Shown here: positions 13,014 to 24,721 of the stretch, piece after piece | How the letters are laid out: each line of letters opens with the position of its first letter | Position numbering within the stretch: position 1 is the first letter of the stretch | Assembly (NCBI GenBank): GCA_029863175.1 | Contig: JAOTVX010000001.1 | Coordinates: forward strand, 62,001 to 126,000 | Direction of reading: 5' to 3' | Length of the DNA stretch: 64,000 bases | Origin: Betaproteobacteria bacterium | GTDB taxonomy: Bacteria > Pseudomonadota > Gammaproteobacteria > Burkholderiales > SG8-41 | Translations under genes and position numbers: made by a program | Notes under the pieces: generated by a model | Seen by the model: only the letters and a program-made list of their open reading frames with translations | Databases searched by the model: none | What the model was told of the DNA's origin: nothing

Positions 13014-14840
13014 CTATTCAACAGTGACGGACTTTGCCAGATTCCTCGGTTTATCGACGTCGTTGCCGCGCTCCAGGGCTGCGTGATAGGCAAGCAGCTG
13101 CAGTGGTATGGTGTGCAGAATCGGCGATAGCATTCCGGCGTGATCCGGCATGCGAATCACGTGCAGGCCGTCGCCATGCGTGATCTTGGTATCCTGGTCG
13201 GCCAGGACATGCAGCTCCCCGCCGCGTGCGCGCACCTCCTGCAGGTTGGACTTGAGCTTTTCCAGCAGGGCGTCGTTGGGTGCGATCGCCACCACCGGCA
13301 TGTCGCTGTCCACCAGCGCGAGCGGCCCGTGCTTCAGTTCCCCCGCGGCATAGGCCTCGGCGTGGATGTAGGAAATCTCCTTGAGCTTCAGCGCGCCCTC
13401 CATCGCAATGGGCCAGTGAATACCGCGGCCGAGGAAAAGCGCGTGCTGGCACTGCGCAAACTTTTCGGACCACATCCTGATCTGAGGCTCGACCTGAAGC
13501 ACCGTGGACAAAGCTGAGGGCAGATGCCGCATAGCTTGCAGAAGTGCCGCCTCCTGCTCTGGCGTGAGACGTCCGCGCAGTTTTGCCATCACCGTCGTGA
13601 GAAGTGCAAGCGCGGCGAGCTGTGTAGTGAACGCCTTGGTGGATGCGACGCCGATTTCCGGCCCGGCACGAGTAAGAAAGCGTAAGGCGGCTGCGCGCAC
13701 CAGCGCCGATTCAGGAACGTTGCAGATCGCGAGGCAATGCGCGTGACCGAGCCGCTTTGCGTGCTCCAGGGCTGCAAGCGTGTCCGCGGTCTCGCCCGAT
13801 TGGGAGATGGCGATCACGAGTGTCCTTGGGTCCGACACCGAGCTGCGATAACGGTATTCGCTCGCGATCTCGACGTTGCAGGCGATGCCAGCGATGCCTT
13901 CCAGCCAGTAGCGCGCAACCATGCCGGCATGGTAGCTCGTGCCACAGGCGAGCACGAGCACGCTACTTGCCGCGCGCAGAACACCCTCGGCATCGGTGCC
14001 GAAGAGCTGCGGCAGGACGGTTTGCGCGCTGGTCACGAGCTCCAGCGTGTTCGCCACCGCCATCGGCTGCTCGAAGATTTCTTTCTGCATGTAGTGCCGG
14101 TACTGCCCTAGCTCCACAGCTGCGGCGCTGAGCTGGCTCACCTGTACGGGTCGCTCGACGCTATCGCCCTTCGCGTCCGCGATACGGACGCGCTCGAGCG
14201 TGATATCGGCGCAATCGCCATCTTCAAGGTAGACCATCTTCTGGGTGACTTGCACCAGGGCGGAGGCATCGGAGGCGACAAAATTCTCGCCTTCGCCCAA
14301 ACCGATCAGCAGCGGCGCGCCGTGGCGGGCGATGACGAGACGGGAGTGGTCGCTCTCGCAGACCACGGCTATCGCATACGCGCCAACGAGCTCGCCCATC
14401 GCGTGACGCACCGCTTCGAACAGGTTGCCGCGTGAGGCAAGGTGGGCGTGAACGAGATGCGCGATGACTTCCGTATCGGTATCCGAGAGGAACTCGTAGC
14501 CTTGCTTGCGCAGCTGCCGCCGCATCGCTTCGTGATTCTCGATGATGCCGTTGTGCACGACCGAAAGGCCACCAGAGATGTGCGGGTGGGCGTTGAGCTC
14601 CGAGGGCGCGCCGTGAGTAGCCCAGCGGGTATGGGCTATGCCCAGCGCGCCGCTCAGGCCCTGCGCCTCCACGAGGCGCTCGAGCTCCGCGACCCGTCCG
14701 GTGCTGCGCACGCGCTGGAGCGTGCCGTTCACCACCGCAACGCCCGCCGAATCATAGCCGCGATATTCGAGCCGCTTCAGCCCCTCGAGCAGAATCGGCA
14801 CGATATTGCGCCTGGCGATGGCTCCCACGATGCCGCACAT
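13014..14840 (-). CDS. glmS: Glutamine-fructose-6-phosphate aminotransferase (isomerizing)
   Basis: Makes glucosamine-6-phosphate from fructose-6-phosphate and glutamine, the first step to UDP-GlcNAc for the cell wall and [11 protein letters not shown] places the nucleophile Cys directly after the initiator Met of a class 2 amidotransferase domain. Two SIS sugar-isomerase domains follow ([27 protein letters not shown]). The C terminus ends in [11 protein letters not shown], which carries the catalytic Lys segment. The length of 608 aa is normal. It lies downstream of glmU on the same strand, so two steps of the same pathway are adjacent. I see no glmS-type ribozyme in the leader. Confidence 0.97.
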   Translation of the reverse strand: MCGIVGAIARRNIVPILLEGLKRLEYRGYDSAGVAVVNGTLQRVRSTGRVAELERLVEAQGLSGALGIAHTRWATHGAPSELNAHPHISGGLSVVHNGIIENHEAMRRQLRKQGYEFLSDTDTEVIAHLVHAHLASRGNLFEAVRHAMGELVGAYAIAVVCESDHSRLVIARHGAPLLIGLGEGENFVASDASALVQVTQKMVYLEDGDCADITLERVRIADAKGDSVERPVQVSQLSAAAVELGQYRHYMQKEIFEQPMAVANTLELVTSAQTVLPQLFGTDAEGVLRAASSVLVLACGTSYHAGMVARYWLEGIAGIACNVEIASEYRYRSSVSDPRTLVIAISQSGETADTLAALEHAKRLGHAHCLAICNVPESALVRAAALRFLTRAGPEIGVASTKAFTTQLAALALLTTVMAKLRGRLTPEQEAALLQAMRHLPSALSTVLQVEPQIRMWSEKFAQCQHALFLGRGIHWPIAMEGALKLKEISYIHAEAYAAGELKHGPLALVDSDMPVVAIAPNDALLEKLKSNLQEVRARGGELHVLADQDTKITHGDGLHVIRMPDHAGMLSPILHTIPLQLLAYHAALERGNDVDKPRNLAKSVTVE

Positions 14841-14849
14841 GTTAGTTCA

Positions 14850-14943
14850 GTGAGTAGTAATGGGTGATGGGTAGAAACAGCTCGCTGAAGCGGTGCCGCT
14901 CTCGCAGGAAAGTGCCTGGAGCGTATTATCCATTACTCATCAC
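14850..14943. repeat. Imperfect inverted repeat between glmU and glmS
   Basis: Arm 14850-14869 (GTGAGTAGTAATGGGTGATG) faces arm 14924-14943; 15 of 20 positions are complementary. Each arm is built from the words AGTAATGG and GGTGATG. The right arm includes the last codons and the TAA stop of glmU (14933-14935). It belongs to the group of word-repeat spacers described in the findings. Confidence 0.5.
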
Positions 14944-16309
14944 CCTTTACCGCCTTTTTGGGTCGTTTCCAGCCCGGCCGATACTCCTGGCTCTTCGGAT
15001 TGATCACCAGCCCGCCCGGCGGCGTGTCTTTCCACACGGTGGTGCCGGCGCCGACGGTAGAACCCCTTGCGACGGTGACCGGAGCAACCAGTTGTACATC
15101 CGATCCGATATGCACTTCGTCCTCGATCACGGTGCGGTGCTTGTTCGCACCGTCGTAATTACAGATGATGGTCCCCGCGCCAATGTTGACGTCGCGGCCG
15201 ACGGTTGTGTCGCCGATGTAGGCGAGATGGTTGGCCTTGGAGCGCGCCCGGATTTCGCTCGCCTTAACTTCCACGAAGTTGCCAATATGGACTTCTTCGC
15301 CGATTCGATTGCCGGGCCGCAGCCGTGCGTACGGACCGATACGGCAGCGTTCGCCGATCTTGGCATCATCCATCAGGGTGAACGGCTCAATGCGCGTGCC
15401 CGCGCCGATCTCGGAGTCCTTCAGCACACAATTGGCGCCGATCACGACGCCATCGCCCAAACTTACCCGTCCTTCGAAAACACAGTTGATGTCAATCCGC
15501 ACCTCCTCGCCACACGTGAGCTCGCCGCGCACGTCCACGCGCATCGGGTCGGCCAGCGTCACACCCTGGTCCATAAGTCTTTGCACATGACGCCACTGCC
15601 AGGCCCGCTCGACTTGCGCGAGCTGCGTCTTGCTGTTGACTCCCAGCGCTTCCCGGGCTGCATGAGCCGAGACGGTCGCGACAGGAACCTTGTCCTTCAG
15701 CGCTAGAGCGACGATGTCCGTCAGGTAATATTCGCGCTGCGTATTGCGGTTGCCGATTCGCGACAGCCAGCCTTTCAGCCGGCGGGTGGGCAGCGCCATG
15801 ATGCCGGTATTGATCTCGCGGATGCACCGTTGCGCCGCGCTTGCATCCTTGTCCTCGACGATGGCGCGGACCGCGCCGCGGCGGTCGCGGACGACACGGC
15901 CGTAGCCGGCCGGGTCCTCGGCCTCGGTCGTCAAGATCGTCACTCGTTGGCGCTTGGTGTCGAGCATGGCCTGGAGCGTTTCGAGCTCGATCAGAGGCAC
16001 ATCGCCGTAGAGCACCAGCGTCACGTCGGCCGTGCTCAGCTGGGGCAACGCCTGGGCAAGGGCATGACCGGTGCCCAGTTGCGGCTCCTGGCGCACGAAA
16101 GCGAGGTCCGGCGCGCGAACCGCCTGGGGTAGCGCCTCGCCACCGTGCCCGTAGACCACGCAAATGCGCTGCGGCTTGAGCGCGCGCGCGACGTCCAGGA
16201 CGTGCGTGATAAGCGGTCGTCCGGCGAGCCGATGCAGGACTTTGGGAAGTGGCGAGCGCATGCGATTGCCTTGACCCGCGGCAAGAATCACGACGTTGAC
16301 CGGTTGCAT
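14933..16309 (-). CDS. glmU: Bifunctional UDP-GlcNAc pyrophosphorylase / GlcN-1-P acetyltransferase
   Basis: Catalyses the last two steps to UDP-N-acetylglucosamine: acetylation of GlcN-1-P and uridylyl transfer. The N-terminal nucleotidyltransferase domain begins VVILAAGQGNRM, where the usual G-x-G-T-R-M motif has Asn for Thr, and continues to PKVLHRLAGRPL. The C-terminal half is a left-handed beta-helix of hexapeptide repeats (IGDTTVGRDVNIGAGTI). The start is ATG 16309; an upstream in-frame TTG is less likely. At 458 aa the length is normal. glpD ends 21 bp upstream on the same strand. The final codons are part of an inverted repeat. Confidence 0.96.
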   Translation of the reverse strand: MQPVNVVILAAGQGNRMRSPLPKVLHRLAGRPLITHVLDVARALKPQRICVVYGHGGEALPQAVRAPDLAFVRQEPQLGTGHALAQALPQLSTADVTLVLYGDVPLIELETLQAMLDTKRQRVTILTTEAEDPAGYGRVVRDRRGAVRAIVEDKDASAAQRCIREINTGIMALPTRRLKGWLSRIGNRNTQREYYLTDIVALALKDKVPVATVSAHAAREALGVNSKTQLAQVERAWQWRHVQRLMDQGVTLADPMRVDVRGELTCGEEVRIDINCVFEGRVSLGDGVVIGANCVLKDSEIGAGTRIEPFTLMDDAKIGERCRIGPYARLRPGNRIGEEVHIGNFVEVKASEIRARSKANHLAYIGDTTVGRDVNIGAGTIICNYDGANKHRTVIEDEVHIGSDVQLVAPVTVARGSTVGAGTTVWKDTPPGGLVINPKSQEYRPGWKRPKKAVKGDE

Positions 16310-16330
16310 GATGAAATTATCGCACAAACA

Positions 16331-17827
16331 TCAAGTTAAGCGTCGCTCGACGTGCTGGGCCACGGCCACGCGCTGACCCGCGTTCAAGTGGAGTCCCGCC
16401 TTCGTACGCCGCCACAACACATCCTCGGCGCTGCGCGCCCACTCGCGCTCGACAAAATAATCGACCTCGCGCGCGTAGAGATCAGCTCCATAGTGCTCAC
16501 CAAGGTCGGCGAGGGATGCACACTGGCTCAGCACCTCATAGGCCAGCGCGCCATGACGTCGGGCCAGGGCGTGCCGCAAACCCGCCGGCAGCCACGGGAA
16601 ATCGCCCTGAAATTGGGAATCTGCGAACTGCTCGAAGCTTGAACCGTGCAGGTCACCGCCGGGCAGCGTCGCGCCCCGGGTCCAGGGGCCCGGCATCGCC
16701 GGGAACCACGGCGCGAGCGCAGCAAGCGCCTGCTCGGCGAGGCGGCGGAACACCGTAATCTTGCCACCGACGACCGAGAGCACCGGCGGAGCGCTATCTT
16801 CCGCATCGACGCTTAAGACGTAATCACGCGTGATCGCTGAAGGATTCGGAGCGAGGTCGTCGAAAAGCGGGCGCACCCCACAATAGCTCCAGATGACATC
16901 GGTGGGTGTCACCGCACGGGTAAAGTAGCGATTGACTGCCTGGCACAGGTAGTCGATTTCCTCAGCGCTCGCATCGCATGCTGCCGGCGCGCCGCGAAGC
17001 TCAACGTCCGTTGTGCCGATCAGCGTGTAACAACCCTCGTACGGGCACGCAAACACCACCCGGCCATCCTCGTTTTGCAGAATGTACGCGTGATTCCCCT
17101 CGTACAACTGCGGCACGACGATGTGACTGCCTTTCACCAGCTTTACGCCGAATCCGGCTGGCCGCCCGATCACGTCGGCCAGGAACTGTCCGACCCACGG
17201 TCCCGTGGCGTTGGCGATTGCGCGCGCTTCCACCTGTGACGCACGCCCGTCCGCGCCACGTAACGTGGCCTGCCACATACCGTCGTGACGATCCGCCGCA
17301 ACGCAGGCCGTACGGGGCAGGATCGCGGCGCCGAGATCGGACGCCGCGCGCGCGGTCGTCAGTACGAGACGCGCATCGTCCACCCAGCAATCGGAATAGA
17401 CGAAGCCCTTGCTGAACGCCTGTCTGAGCCCCGCCCCGTATGAACTTCCCCGCAGCTCGACGGCGCGCGATGCCTCGAGGGCATGGCGGCGAGCGAGAAA
17501 ATCGTAGACAAAAAGACCCGCGCGGATCATCCACGCCGGTCGAAGCGCGGGTACGTGCGGCATAACGAAGCGAAGAGGTCGGATCAGGTGCCGTGCCGCT
17601 CTCAGCAACACCTCCCGTTCAGCAAGCGCTTCCGCGACCAGGCGAAACTGGAATTGCTCCAGGTAGCGCAGGCCCCCGTGGATGAGCTTGCTGCTCGCCG
17701 AGCTGGTGGACCCGCCCAGATCTCCCCGCTCGACCAGCAGCACCTTGAGTCCGCGGCCGGCGGCGTCTCGCGCGATCCCCGCGCCGTTGATGCCACCACC
17801 GACTATCAGGAGATCGTAGCGTTCCAT
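16331..17827 (-). CDS. glpD: Aerobic glycerol-3-phosphate dehydrogenase
   Basis: FAD-dependent, membrane-associated enzyme oxidising glycerol-3-phosphate to dihydroxyacetone phosphate and feeding electrons to quinone. The N terminus shows the FAD Rossmann fold (LLIVGGGINGAGIARDAAG) and the family stretch STSSASSKLIHGGLRYLEQ. The C-terminal helical domain is intact. At 498 aa the length is normal. ATG 17827 is the start by family comparison; the frame is open further upstream but with non-family sequence. No Shine-Dalgarno is seen, and an intrinsic terminator ends six bases before the ATG. It lies between the atp operon and glmU, where many relatives have no gene, so it may be an insertion at this junction. 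Confidence 0.95.
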   Translation of the reverse strand: MERYDLLIVGGGINGAGIARDAAGRGLKVLLVERGDLGGSTSSASSKLIHGGLRYLEQFQFRLVAEALAEREVLLRAARHLIRPLRFVMPHVPALRPAWMIRAGLFVYDFLARRHALEASRAVELRGSSYGAGLRQAFSKGFVYSDCWVDDARLVLTTARAASDLGAAILPRTACVAADRHDGMWQATLRGADGRASQVEARAIANATGPWVGQFLADVIGRPAGFGVKLVKGSHIVVPQLYEGNHAYILQNEDGRVVFACPYEGCYTLIGTTDVELRGAPAACDASAEEIDYLCQAVNRYFTRAVTPTDVIWSYCGVRPLFDDLAPNPSAITRDYVLSVDAEDSAPPVLSVVGGKITVFRRLAEQALAALAPWFPAMPGPWTRGATLPGGDLHGSSFEQFADSQFQGDFPWLPAGLRHALARRHGALAYEVLSQCASLADLGEHYGADLYAREVDYFVEREWARSAEDVLWRRTKAGLHLNAGQRVAVAQHVERRLT

Positions 17828-17832
17828 GAATG

Positions 17833-17855
17833 AAAAAGGGCAGCTTCGGCTGCCC
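17833..17855 (-). terminator. Intrinsic terminator of the atp operon, abutting glpD
   Basis: On the minus strand: GGGCAGC-CGAA-GCTGCCC followed by five T. A seven-pair perfect stem with a stable CGAA tetraloop and a T-run is a textbook terminator. Its T-run ends five bases before the glpD ATG, so it doubles as the glpD leader if transcription reads through. Confidence 0.85.
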
Positions 17856-17880
17856 CTATTTTGCTCGCTCCGCAACTTGA

Positions 17881-17896
17881 AGGGCGATCGCGCCCT
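17881..17896 (-). repeat. Second hairpin downstream of atpC
   Basis: Stem AGGGCG/CGCCCT around a four-base loop, lying between atpC and the main terminator. No T-run follows, so it is probably a 3' stabilising or backup structure. Confidence 0.45.
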
Positions 17897-17942
17897 CGCG
17901 AACCCGTGGATATAAACCAACGCCGTCAGGCGTCCGGATTCA

Positions 17943-18365
17943 TTACCTCTTCTGGCGCAGCTTCCGAATCGCCGCCAGCTGCGCTGCGATCGAGGCCAGC
18001 TCGGCCTCGACCGTTGCGACTTCCTGCTTGTCGCGCGCCTTCTCACGCGCCTCCTCGGCGCGCTTCTGCGCCTCCAGCGCCTTCGCCTCGTCCAGGTCGT
18101 GGCCCCTGATCGCGGTGTCCGCCAGCACGGTCACGACCCGGGGCTGCACCTCGAGCACGCCACCCGCCACGAAGATCAGCTGCTCTTCGCCGCCGTCGGC
18201 GGGCTGGATGCGGACCGTGCCAGGCTTGATGCGGGTGATAAGCGGCGTATGCCGGGGATAGATGCCCAGCTCGCCGACCTCACCCGGCAGCACGACGAAT
18301 TTAGCCTCGCCCGAATAGATGTTCTCTTCGGCACTGACAACGTCGACGTGTATGGTTTCAGCCAT
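17943..18365 (-). CDS. atpC: ATP synthase epsilon subunit
   Basis: Epsilon subunit of the F1 rotor stalk, coupling gamma to the c-ring and able to inhibit ATP hydrolysis. The N-terminal beta-sandwich begins [17 protein letters not shown] and contains the conserved [14 protein letters not shown] stretch. The C-terminal helical hairpin is rich in Ala, Glu and Lys (about residues 88-135). At 140 aa it has normal length. It is the last gene of the atp operon, after atpD and a 94-bp gap holding an imperfect inverted repeat. A strong terminator follows. Confidence 0.96.
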   Translation of the reverse strand: MAETIHVDVVSAEENIYSGEAKFVVLPGEVGELGIYPRHTPLITRIKPGTVRIQPADGGEEQLIFVAGGVLEVQPRVVTVLADTAIRGHDLDEAKALEAQKRAEEAREKARDKQEVATVEAELASIAAQLAAIRKLRQKR

Positions 18366-18381
18366 TGGGATCCCGGAGGAT

Positions 18382-18459
18382 GGGAAACGGGAAGTCGGAA
18401 ACAGGCGCTACGCAGCTGGTTTTTCGAGTTGCCATTCCCTATTTCCTATTACCTGTTCA
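18382..18459. repeat. Word-repeat imperfect palindrome between atpD and atpC
   Basis: Left part is made of GGGAAAC, GGGAAG and GGAAACAGG units; the right part read in reverse complement gives GTGAACAGG, GGAAATAGGG and AATGG. GGAAA at 18383-18387 pairs with TTTCC at 18442-18446, and GGGAA at 18389-18393 pairs with TTCCC at 18435-18439. The gap between atpD and atpC is much larger than the few bases expected in such an operon. Confidence 0.5.
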
Positions 18460-19875
<1,416 letters not shown>

Positions 19876-19896
19876 CTAACTGTTATCAACTATTTG

Positions 19897-19970
19897 ACCG
19901 CAAAGACGCAAAGGGACGAACCGAATCAAAACAACTTTGCGCGCTCTTTGCGCCTTCGCGCCTTTGCGGT
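19897..19970 (-). repeat. Word-repeat inverted repeat between atpG and atpD
   Basis: Arm ACCGCAAAGACGCAAAGG (19897-19914) faces CCTTCGCGCCTTTGCGGT (19953-19970). Sixteen of 18 positions are Watson-Crick, and on the minus-strand transcript the other two become G-U pairs, so the RNA could form an uninterrupted 18-pair stem. The internal word is CGCAAAG(A/G). It lies in the atp transcript between stop and start codons. Confidence 0.6.
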
Positions 19971-19978
19971 TCATAACC

Positions 19979-20842
19979 TCATACTGCGGCGGCGCCTCCG
20001 ACGATCTCCGAGATCTCCTTGGTAATCGCAGCCTGGCGATTCTTGTTGTAGATCAAGGTAAGCTCGTCGATCAGCGTGGCGGCATTGTCGGAGGCGGCCT
20101 TCATTGCGACCATGCGTGCCGACTGCTCCGAAGCGCCGTTCTCGACCACCGCCTGGTAAATCACAGACTCAATGTAGCGTGTCAGCACGTGGTCGAGCAC
20201 CGCCTTTGCGTCTGGCTCATAGATGTAGTCCCACACGCCCCCTTGCGTGCCGAGCGTCTCGCCGGCCAACGGCAGGAGCTGCAGCATGACGGGCTCCTGC
20301 TTCATGGTGTTGATGAAGCGCGTGCCGAAGATCATGAGCCGGTCGATGCGGTCCTGCATATAGCCGTCGAGCATGATCTTTAACGCCCCGATCAGCTTCT
20401 CGAGCGAGGGACGGTCGCCGATCTGAGTCACTTGCGACACGATGTTGGCGCCCAGCCGCTGCATGAATCCGAGCCCCTTCGTACCGATGCAGCACACGTC
20501 GACTTTCTCGCCCTGCGCCTGCCAATCCTTGTACTGCTGCAGCACCAGGCGAAGAAGGTTGGTGTTGAGCGCCCCGCACAGTCCCTTGTCCGTCGTAACG
20601 ACAATGATCCCCACGCGCTTCACCGTGTCGCGCGCGGTAAGGAACGGATGGCGGTACTCAGGGTTCGCCTGGCTCATGTGCGCGGCAACGTTGAGGATCT
20701 TCTCGACGTAAGGACGGCTGGCACGCATGCGCTCCTGCGCGCGCCTCATTTTCGAGGCGGAGACCATCTCCATCGCTTTAGTGATTTTCCGGGTGTTCTG
20801 CACACTTCGGATTTTCACCCGTATTTCCTTGGTGCCCGGCAT
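19979..20842 (-). CDS. atpG: ATP synthase gamma subunit
   Basis: Central rotor shaft of F1. The N-terminal helix ([20 protein letters not shown]) and the C-terminal helix ([20 protein letters not shown]) form the coiled coil that turns inside the alpha3-beta3 ring; the Rossmann-like middle domain has [12 protein letters not shown]. At 287 aa the length is normal. It follows atpA by 49 bp on the same strand. Confidence 0.97.
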   Translation of the reverse strand: MPGTKEIRVKIRSVQNTRKITKAMEMVSASKMRRAQERMRASRPYVEKILNVAAHMSQANPEYRHPFLTARDTVKRVGIIVVTTDKGLCGALNTNLLRLVLQQYKDWQAQGEKVDVCCIGTKGLGFMQRLGANIVSQVTQIGDRPSLEKLIGALKIMLDGYMQDRIDRLMIFGTRFINTMKQEPVMLQLLPLAGETLGTQGGVWDYIYEPDAKAVLDHVLTRYIESVIYQAVVENGASEQSARMVAMKAASDNAATLIDELTLIYNKNRQAAITKEISEIVGGAAAV

Positions 20843-20891
20843 AGCCCTTTCCTTGACGCTCGGCGCGCGGCAGTTTCAGCGCGATGCGTGC

Positions 20892-22439
20892 CTAGAAACT
20901 GCCGTTTTTCTTCCAGTCGCTGATCGCGCCCGACAGCGCCTTCTCGTCATCCGCAGAGAGGTCCTTCTTTTCCTCCATGCGCACAATCAGATCCCCGTAT
21001 TTCCCGCGGACGTAGTCACGCATACTGCGTTCCGCTGCCAGCGCTTTCTTCACATCGATATCGTCGAAGAAGCCGTTGTTGACGGCAAAGAGCGTCAACG
21101 CCATCTCCCAGACCTGGAGCGGATGGTACTGAGCCTGCTTCATGAGTTCAGTCACCATGCGTCCGCGCTCGAGCTGCTTGCGGGTGGCCTCGTCGAGATC
21201 CGAGGCGAACTGGGCGAAGGCGGCCAACTCGCGGTACTGCGCCAGCGCCAGCCGCACGCCGCCTCCGGTGTCGCGACGTTTCATGATCTTGGTCTGCGCC
21301 GCGCCGCCCACCCGCGAAACCGATATGCCGGCGTTGATCGCAGGCCGGATCCCGGCGTTGAAAAGATCCGTCTCGAGAAAGATCTGCCCGTCGGTGATCG
21401 AGATTACGTTGGTCGGCACGAACGCGGTCACGTCGCCGGCCTGGGTCTCGATGATGGGGAGCGCGGTCAGTGAGCCGGTCTTACCCTTGACCTCTCCTTT
21501 GGTAAGGCGCTCGACATATTCTTCATTTACCCGCGCGGCACGCTCGAGCAGGCGCGAGTGGAGGTAAAAGACATCGCCCGGATAGGCCTCGCGGCCAGGC
21601 GGGCGGCGCAGCAGCAGCGAGATCTGGCGGTAAGCCCAGGCCTGTTTGGTCAGATCGTCGTAAATAATGAGTGCGTCCTCGCCACGGTCGCGGAAGTATT
21701 CCCCCATGGTGCAACCGGAATAGGGCGCAATGTATTGCATCGCCGCCGATTCGGAGGCGGTCGCCGCGACCACGACGGTATAGGCCATTGCGCCGTGCTC
21801 CTCGAGCTTGCGCACCACGTTGACAACGGTCGAGGCCTTCTGACCGATTGCCACATAGACGCACATAAGGTCCTTGCCCTTCTGATTGATGATCGTGTCC
21901 ACTGCCACCGCGGTCTTGCCGGTCTGGCGATCGCCGATAATGAGCTCGCGCTGGCCGCGACCGATCGGCACCATCGCGTCGATCGCCTTCAGACCGCTTT
22001 GCACCGGCTGGGACACCGAGCGGCGCCAAATGACGCCGGGAGCAACCTTCTCGATGACATCCGTCATCTTGGCGTTGATGGGTCCCTTGCCATCGATTGG
22101 CTGACCCAGCGAATTGACGACGCGACCGAGCAATTCCGGACCGATTGGCACCTCGAGAATGCGGCTCGTGCATTTGACCGTGTCGCCTTCAGTGATGTGC
22201 TCATACTCGCCCAGAATCACGGCGCCGACCGAGTCGCGCTCGAGGTTGAGCGCGAGGCCGAAGGTGTCTCCCGGAAACTCCAGCATCTCGCCCTGCATGA
22301 CGTTGGACAGCCCGTGAATGCGGCAAATGCCGTCGGTCACCGATACCACCGTGCCCTGCGTACGCGTCTGCGCGCCCGCATCGAGATTCTGGATCCGGCT
22401 TTTGATGAGTTCCGATATTTCGGAGGGATTAAGTTGCAT
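20892..22439 (-). CDS. atpA: ATP synthase alpha subunit
   Basis: Non-catalytic nucleotide-binding subunit of F1. Walker A is GDRQTGKT (residues 169-176). The conserved segment [16 protein letters not shown], with the arginine finger that reaches into the beta catalytic site, is present. The N-terminal region ([13 protein letters not shown]) binds delta. At 515 aa it is complete. The start ATG is preceded by GAGGAAA. It is 18 bp after atpH, in the standard order. Confidence 0.98.
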   Translation of the reverse strand: MQLNPSEISELIKSRIQNLDAGAQTRTQGTVVSVTDGICRIHGLSNVMQGEMLEFPGDTFGLALNLERDSVGAVILGEYEHITEGDTVKCTSRILEVPIGPELLGRVVNSLGQPIDGKGPINAKMTDVIEKVAPGVIWRRSVSQPVQSGLKAIDAMVPIGRGQRELIIGDRQTGKTAVAVDTIINQKGKDLMCVYVAIGQKASTVVNVVRKLEEHGAMAYTVVVAATASESAAMQYIAPYSGCTMGEYFRDRGEDALIIYDDLTKQAWAYRQISLLLRRPPGREAYPGDVFYLHSRLLERAARVNEEYVERLTKGEVKGKTGSLTALPIIETQAGDVTAFVPTNVISITDGQIFLETDLFNAGIRPAINAGISVSRVGGAAQTKIMKRRDTGGGVRLALAQYRELAAFAQFASDLDEATRKQLERGRMVTELMKQAQYHPLQVWEMALTLFAVNNGFFDDIDVKKALAAERSMRDYVRGKYGDLIVRMEEKKDLSADDEKALSGAISDWKKNGSF

Positions 22440-22457
22440 GGCTTTTCCTCAGGCTCG

Positions 22458-22994
22458 CTACGCTTTAAGTGCGCTCTCGAGCGCGGCGAGTTGCGCGCGC
22501 GCGGAAGCATCGATCACTTGATCACCGATAACAATCTTGACGCCGCCGATGAGCTCCTTGTCGAGCTGGACCCGCGCCTTCACCTTGCGGCCGGTCTTGT
22601 GTTCAAGCCCGGCTACAAGCTGGCCGACCTGTGAATCATCCAGGTCAAACGCGGTATAAATATCGGCATCGACCACGTTCTCGCGCTCGTTTCTGAGCGC
22701 CTCGTACTGGGTGCAGATTTCGGGCAGAACTTCGAGCCGCCCGTTCTCCGCCAGAACGCGCACGAAATTTTCCGCCTCGCCGCTCAGCCTGCCAGCCAAA
22801 ATGGCGATAAACAGGCCCGCGACGCTCGCAGAAGACCGGTTAGGATCATTGATCGCCGCGCGCACCTCGTCGGCGGCGGCAACCCCGGCCAGGTTGCCGA
22901 GCATCGCCGACCAGTCGGCGAGCTTGCCAGCGGCATCGGCGAGCTTGAAGGCCGCCTCGGCATAGGGACGCGCTATGGTCGCGGTCTCGGCCAT
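22458..22994 (-). CDS. atpH: ATP synthase delta subunit
   Basis: Stator subunit joining F1 alpha to the b-subunit dimer. The N-terminal helical bundle starts ATIARPYAEAAFKLA and the C-terminal half includes ELIGGVKIVIGDQVIDAS, which is the family signature. At 178 aa it has the expected length. It lies between atpF and atpA with a 70-bp gap to atpF. Confidence 0.96.
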   Translation of the reverse strand: MAETATIARPYAEAAFKLADAAGKLADWSAMLGNLAGVAAADEVRAAINDPNRSSASVAGLFIAILAGRLSGEAENFVRVLAENGRLEVLPEICTQYEALRNERENVVDADIYTAFDLDDSQVGQLVAGLEHKTGRKVKARVQLDKELIGGVKIVIGDQVIDASARAQLAALESALKA

Positions 22995-23064
22995 CGCTTC
23001 ACTCGTAGGAAGTTTTCAATGACCGGCCCCAAATCCGCCATTTGCGCTGAGCTCGCATACTGAG

Positions 23065-23535
23065 CTAGAGCTGGCCTTTGATCGAACCCACCAGCTCGGC
23101 GTGCGCCTTGACGTCGACTTCGCGCCGCAGGATCTTCTCGGCGCCCGCCACCGCCAGCATCGCCACCTGGTCGCGCAACTGTTCTCGCGCCCGTGCGACG
23201 TCCTGGTCGATTTCGGCCTTTGCCGCCGCTTTCTCGCGGGCACTCTCTTCTTTGGCGGCCGCCTTCGCCTCCTCGATCAGCTCGGCAGCACGCTTCTCGG
23301 CCTGGCCGAGGATCTCGGCTGCGCGGTCGCGCGCCTGTTGGACCTTCTCCTCGGCCTGCTTGCTCGACTCCTCGAGCGATTTCTTGCTCTGCTCCGCGGC
23401 GGCAAGTCCGTCGGCAATGGTCTTCTGCCGCAACTCGATCACACGCAACAGCGGTGGCCATACAAACTTCACCGTAAACCAGATGAAGGCAGTAAACGTG
23501 ATCGCTTGCGCGAACAACGTCAGGTTAATATTCAT
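23065..23535 (-). CDS. atpF: ATP synthase b subunit
   Basis: Peripheral stalk of Fo. A single N-terminal membrane helix (about residues 5-27) is followed by a long charged helix rich in Ala, Glu and Lys (about residues 30-140) that dimerises as a right-handed coiled coil. Conserved [18 protein letters not shown] follows the membrane segment. At 156 aa this is a standard bacterial b subunit. Confidence 0.96.
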   Translation of the reverse strand: MNINLTLFAQAITFTAFIWFTVKFVWPPLLRVIELRQKTIADGLAAAEQSKKSLEESSKQAEEKVQQARDRAAEILGQAEKRAAELIEEAKAAAKEESAREKAAAKAEIDQDVARAREQLRDQVAMLAVAGAEKILRREVDVKAHAELVGSIKGQL

Positions 23536-23577
23536 GTTCTGCCCTTTCGGGATCCGCCGGGTGCGTCGCCCGCGGCC

Positions 23578-23880
<303 letters not shown>

Positions 23881-23893
23881 TTAATCAGGGAAA

Positions 23894-24703
23894 TCAGTGG
23901 TGCTCGTGGGCCATCGAGATGTAGACGATGGTGAGCATCATGAAAATATAAGCCTGCAGCACGACAATTAGGATGTGGAAGATCATCCAGCCGAGCCCGA
24001 AGAAGAAACCGAAAAATGTCCCGAGGAGGCCGGTCGCGGCCCAGACCCATAGGAGAAAGAAAATGATCTCACCCGCGTAGATGTTGCCGAACAGGCGCAG
24101 CGAGTGCGATAGCGTCTTCGAAATGTACTCGACCAGGTTCAATAATAGGTTCGCCGGCCACAACAGCGGGTGAGCGCCAAACGGCGCGCAGCAGATTTCG
24201 TGGATCCAGCCGCCGAGCCCCTTGACGGCAACGCTAAAATAGAGCGACAGTAGCAGCACTGAGATCGATAGCGCAAAGGTCGTATTGAGGTCCGCGGTTG
24301 GAACGGGCCGCCAGTCACGAACGCCGACGACCCCAATGAGCCCCATGAAGAGGTCCACGGGCACGAAGTCCATGGCGTTCATCAGCAGCACCCAGACGAA
24401 CACCGTGAGGGCCGCCGGCGCAATGAAGCGGTTGCGATCGCCATGGTGAAATATTCCCTTCACCTGGTTATCGACGAACTGGATCAGGAGTTCGACGAAA
24501 GCCTGTCGCCGGTTCGGCACGCCCGAGGTCGCGCCTTTGACTACCCACCAGATGAGACCGAGACCGATGCAGCCCAGCACGATGCTGGTCACCAGCGAGT
24601 CGACATTCAGCATCCAGAACGCACCGTCACCGACGGGCTTCGACAGGAAGGTCAGGTGGTGCTGGATGTAGTCGGAGGGAGTTAACGCTTTACCGGCTGC
24701 CAT
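23894..24703 (-). CDS. atpB: ATP synthase a subunit
   Basis: Stator membrane subunit with the two ion half-channels. The essential Arg lies in [14 protein letters not shown]. Several hydrophobic helices and the N-terminal YIQHHLTFL stretch typical of proteobacterial a subunits are present. The C terminus ends in MAHEHH. At 269 aa it is complete. It follows atpI by 18 bp. Confidence 0.96.
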   Translation of the reverse strand: MAAGKALTPSDYIQHHLTFLSKPVGDGAFWMLNVDSLVTSIVLGCIGLGLIWWVVKGATSGVPNRRQAFVELLIQFVDNQVKGIFHHGDRNRFIAPAALTVFVWVLLMNAMDFVPVDLFMGLIGVVGVRDWRPVPTADLNTTFALSISVLLLSLYFSVAVKGLGGWIHEICCAPFGAHPLLWPANLLLNLVEYISKTLSHSLRLFGNIYAGEIIFFLLWVWAATGLLGTFFGFFFGLGWMIFHILIVVLQAYIFMMLTIVYISMAHEHH

Positions 24704-24721
24704 CGCTCGATTGTTCTAGTA

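Noticed and set aside
14841..14932. glmS ribozyme or small-RNA target in the glmU/glmS gap
   Set aside because: No ribozyme core motif is recognised; the gap is explained by an imperfect word palindrome.
17828..18046. 73-codon N-terminal extension of glpD
   Set aside because: It would run over the atp terminator and into atpC, and the sequence is not GlpD-like. The family start is at 17827.
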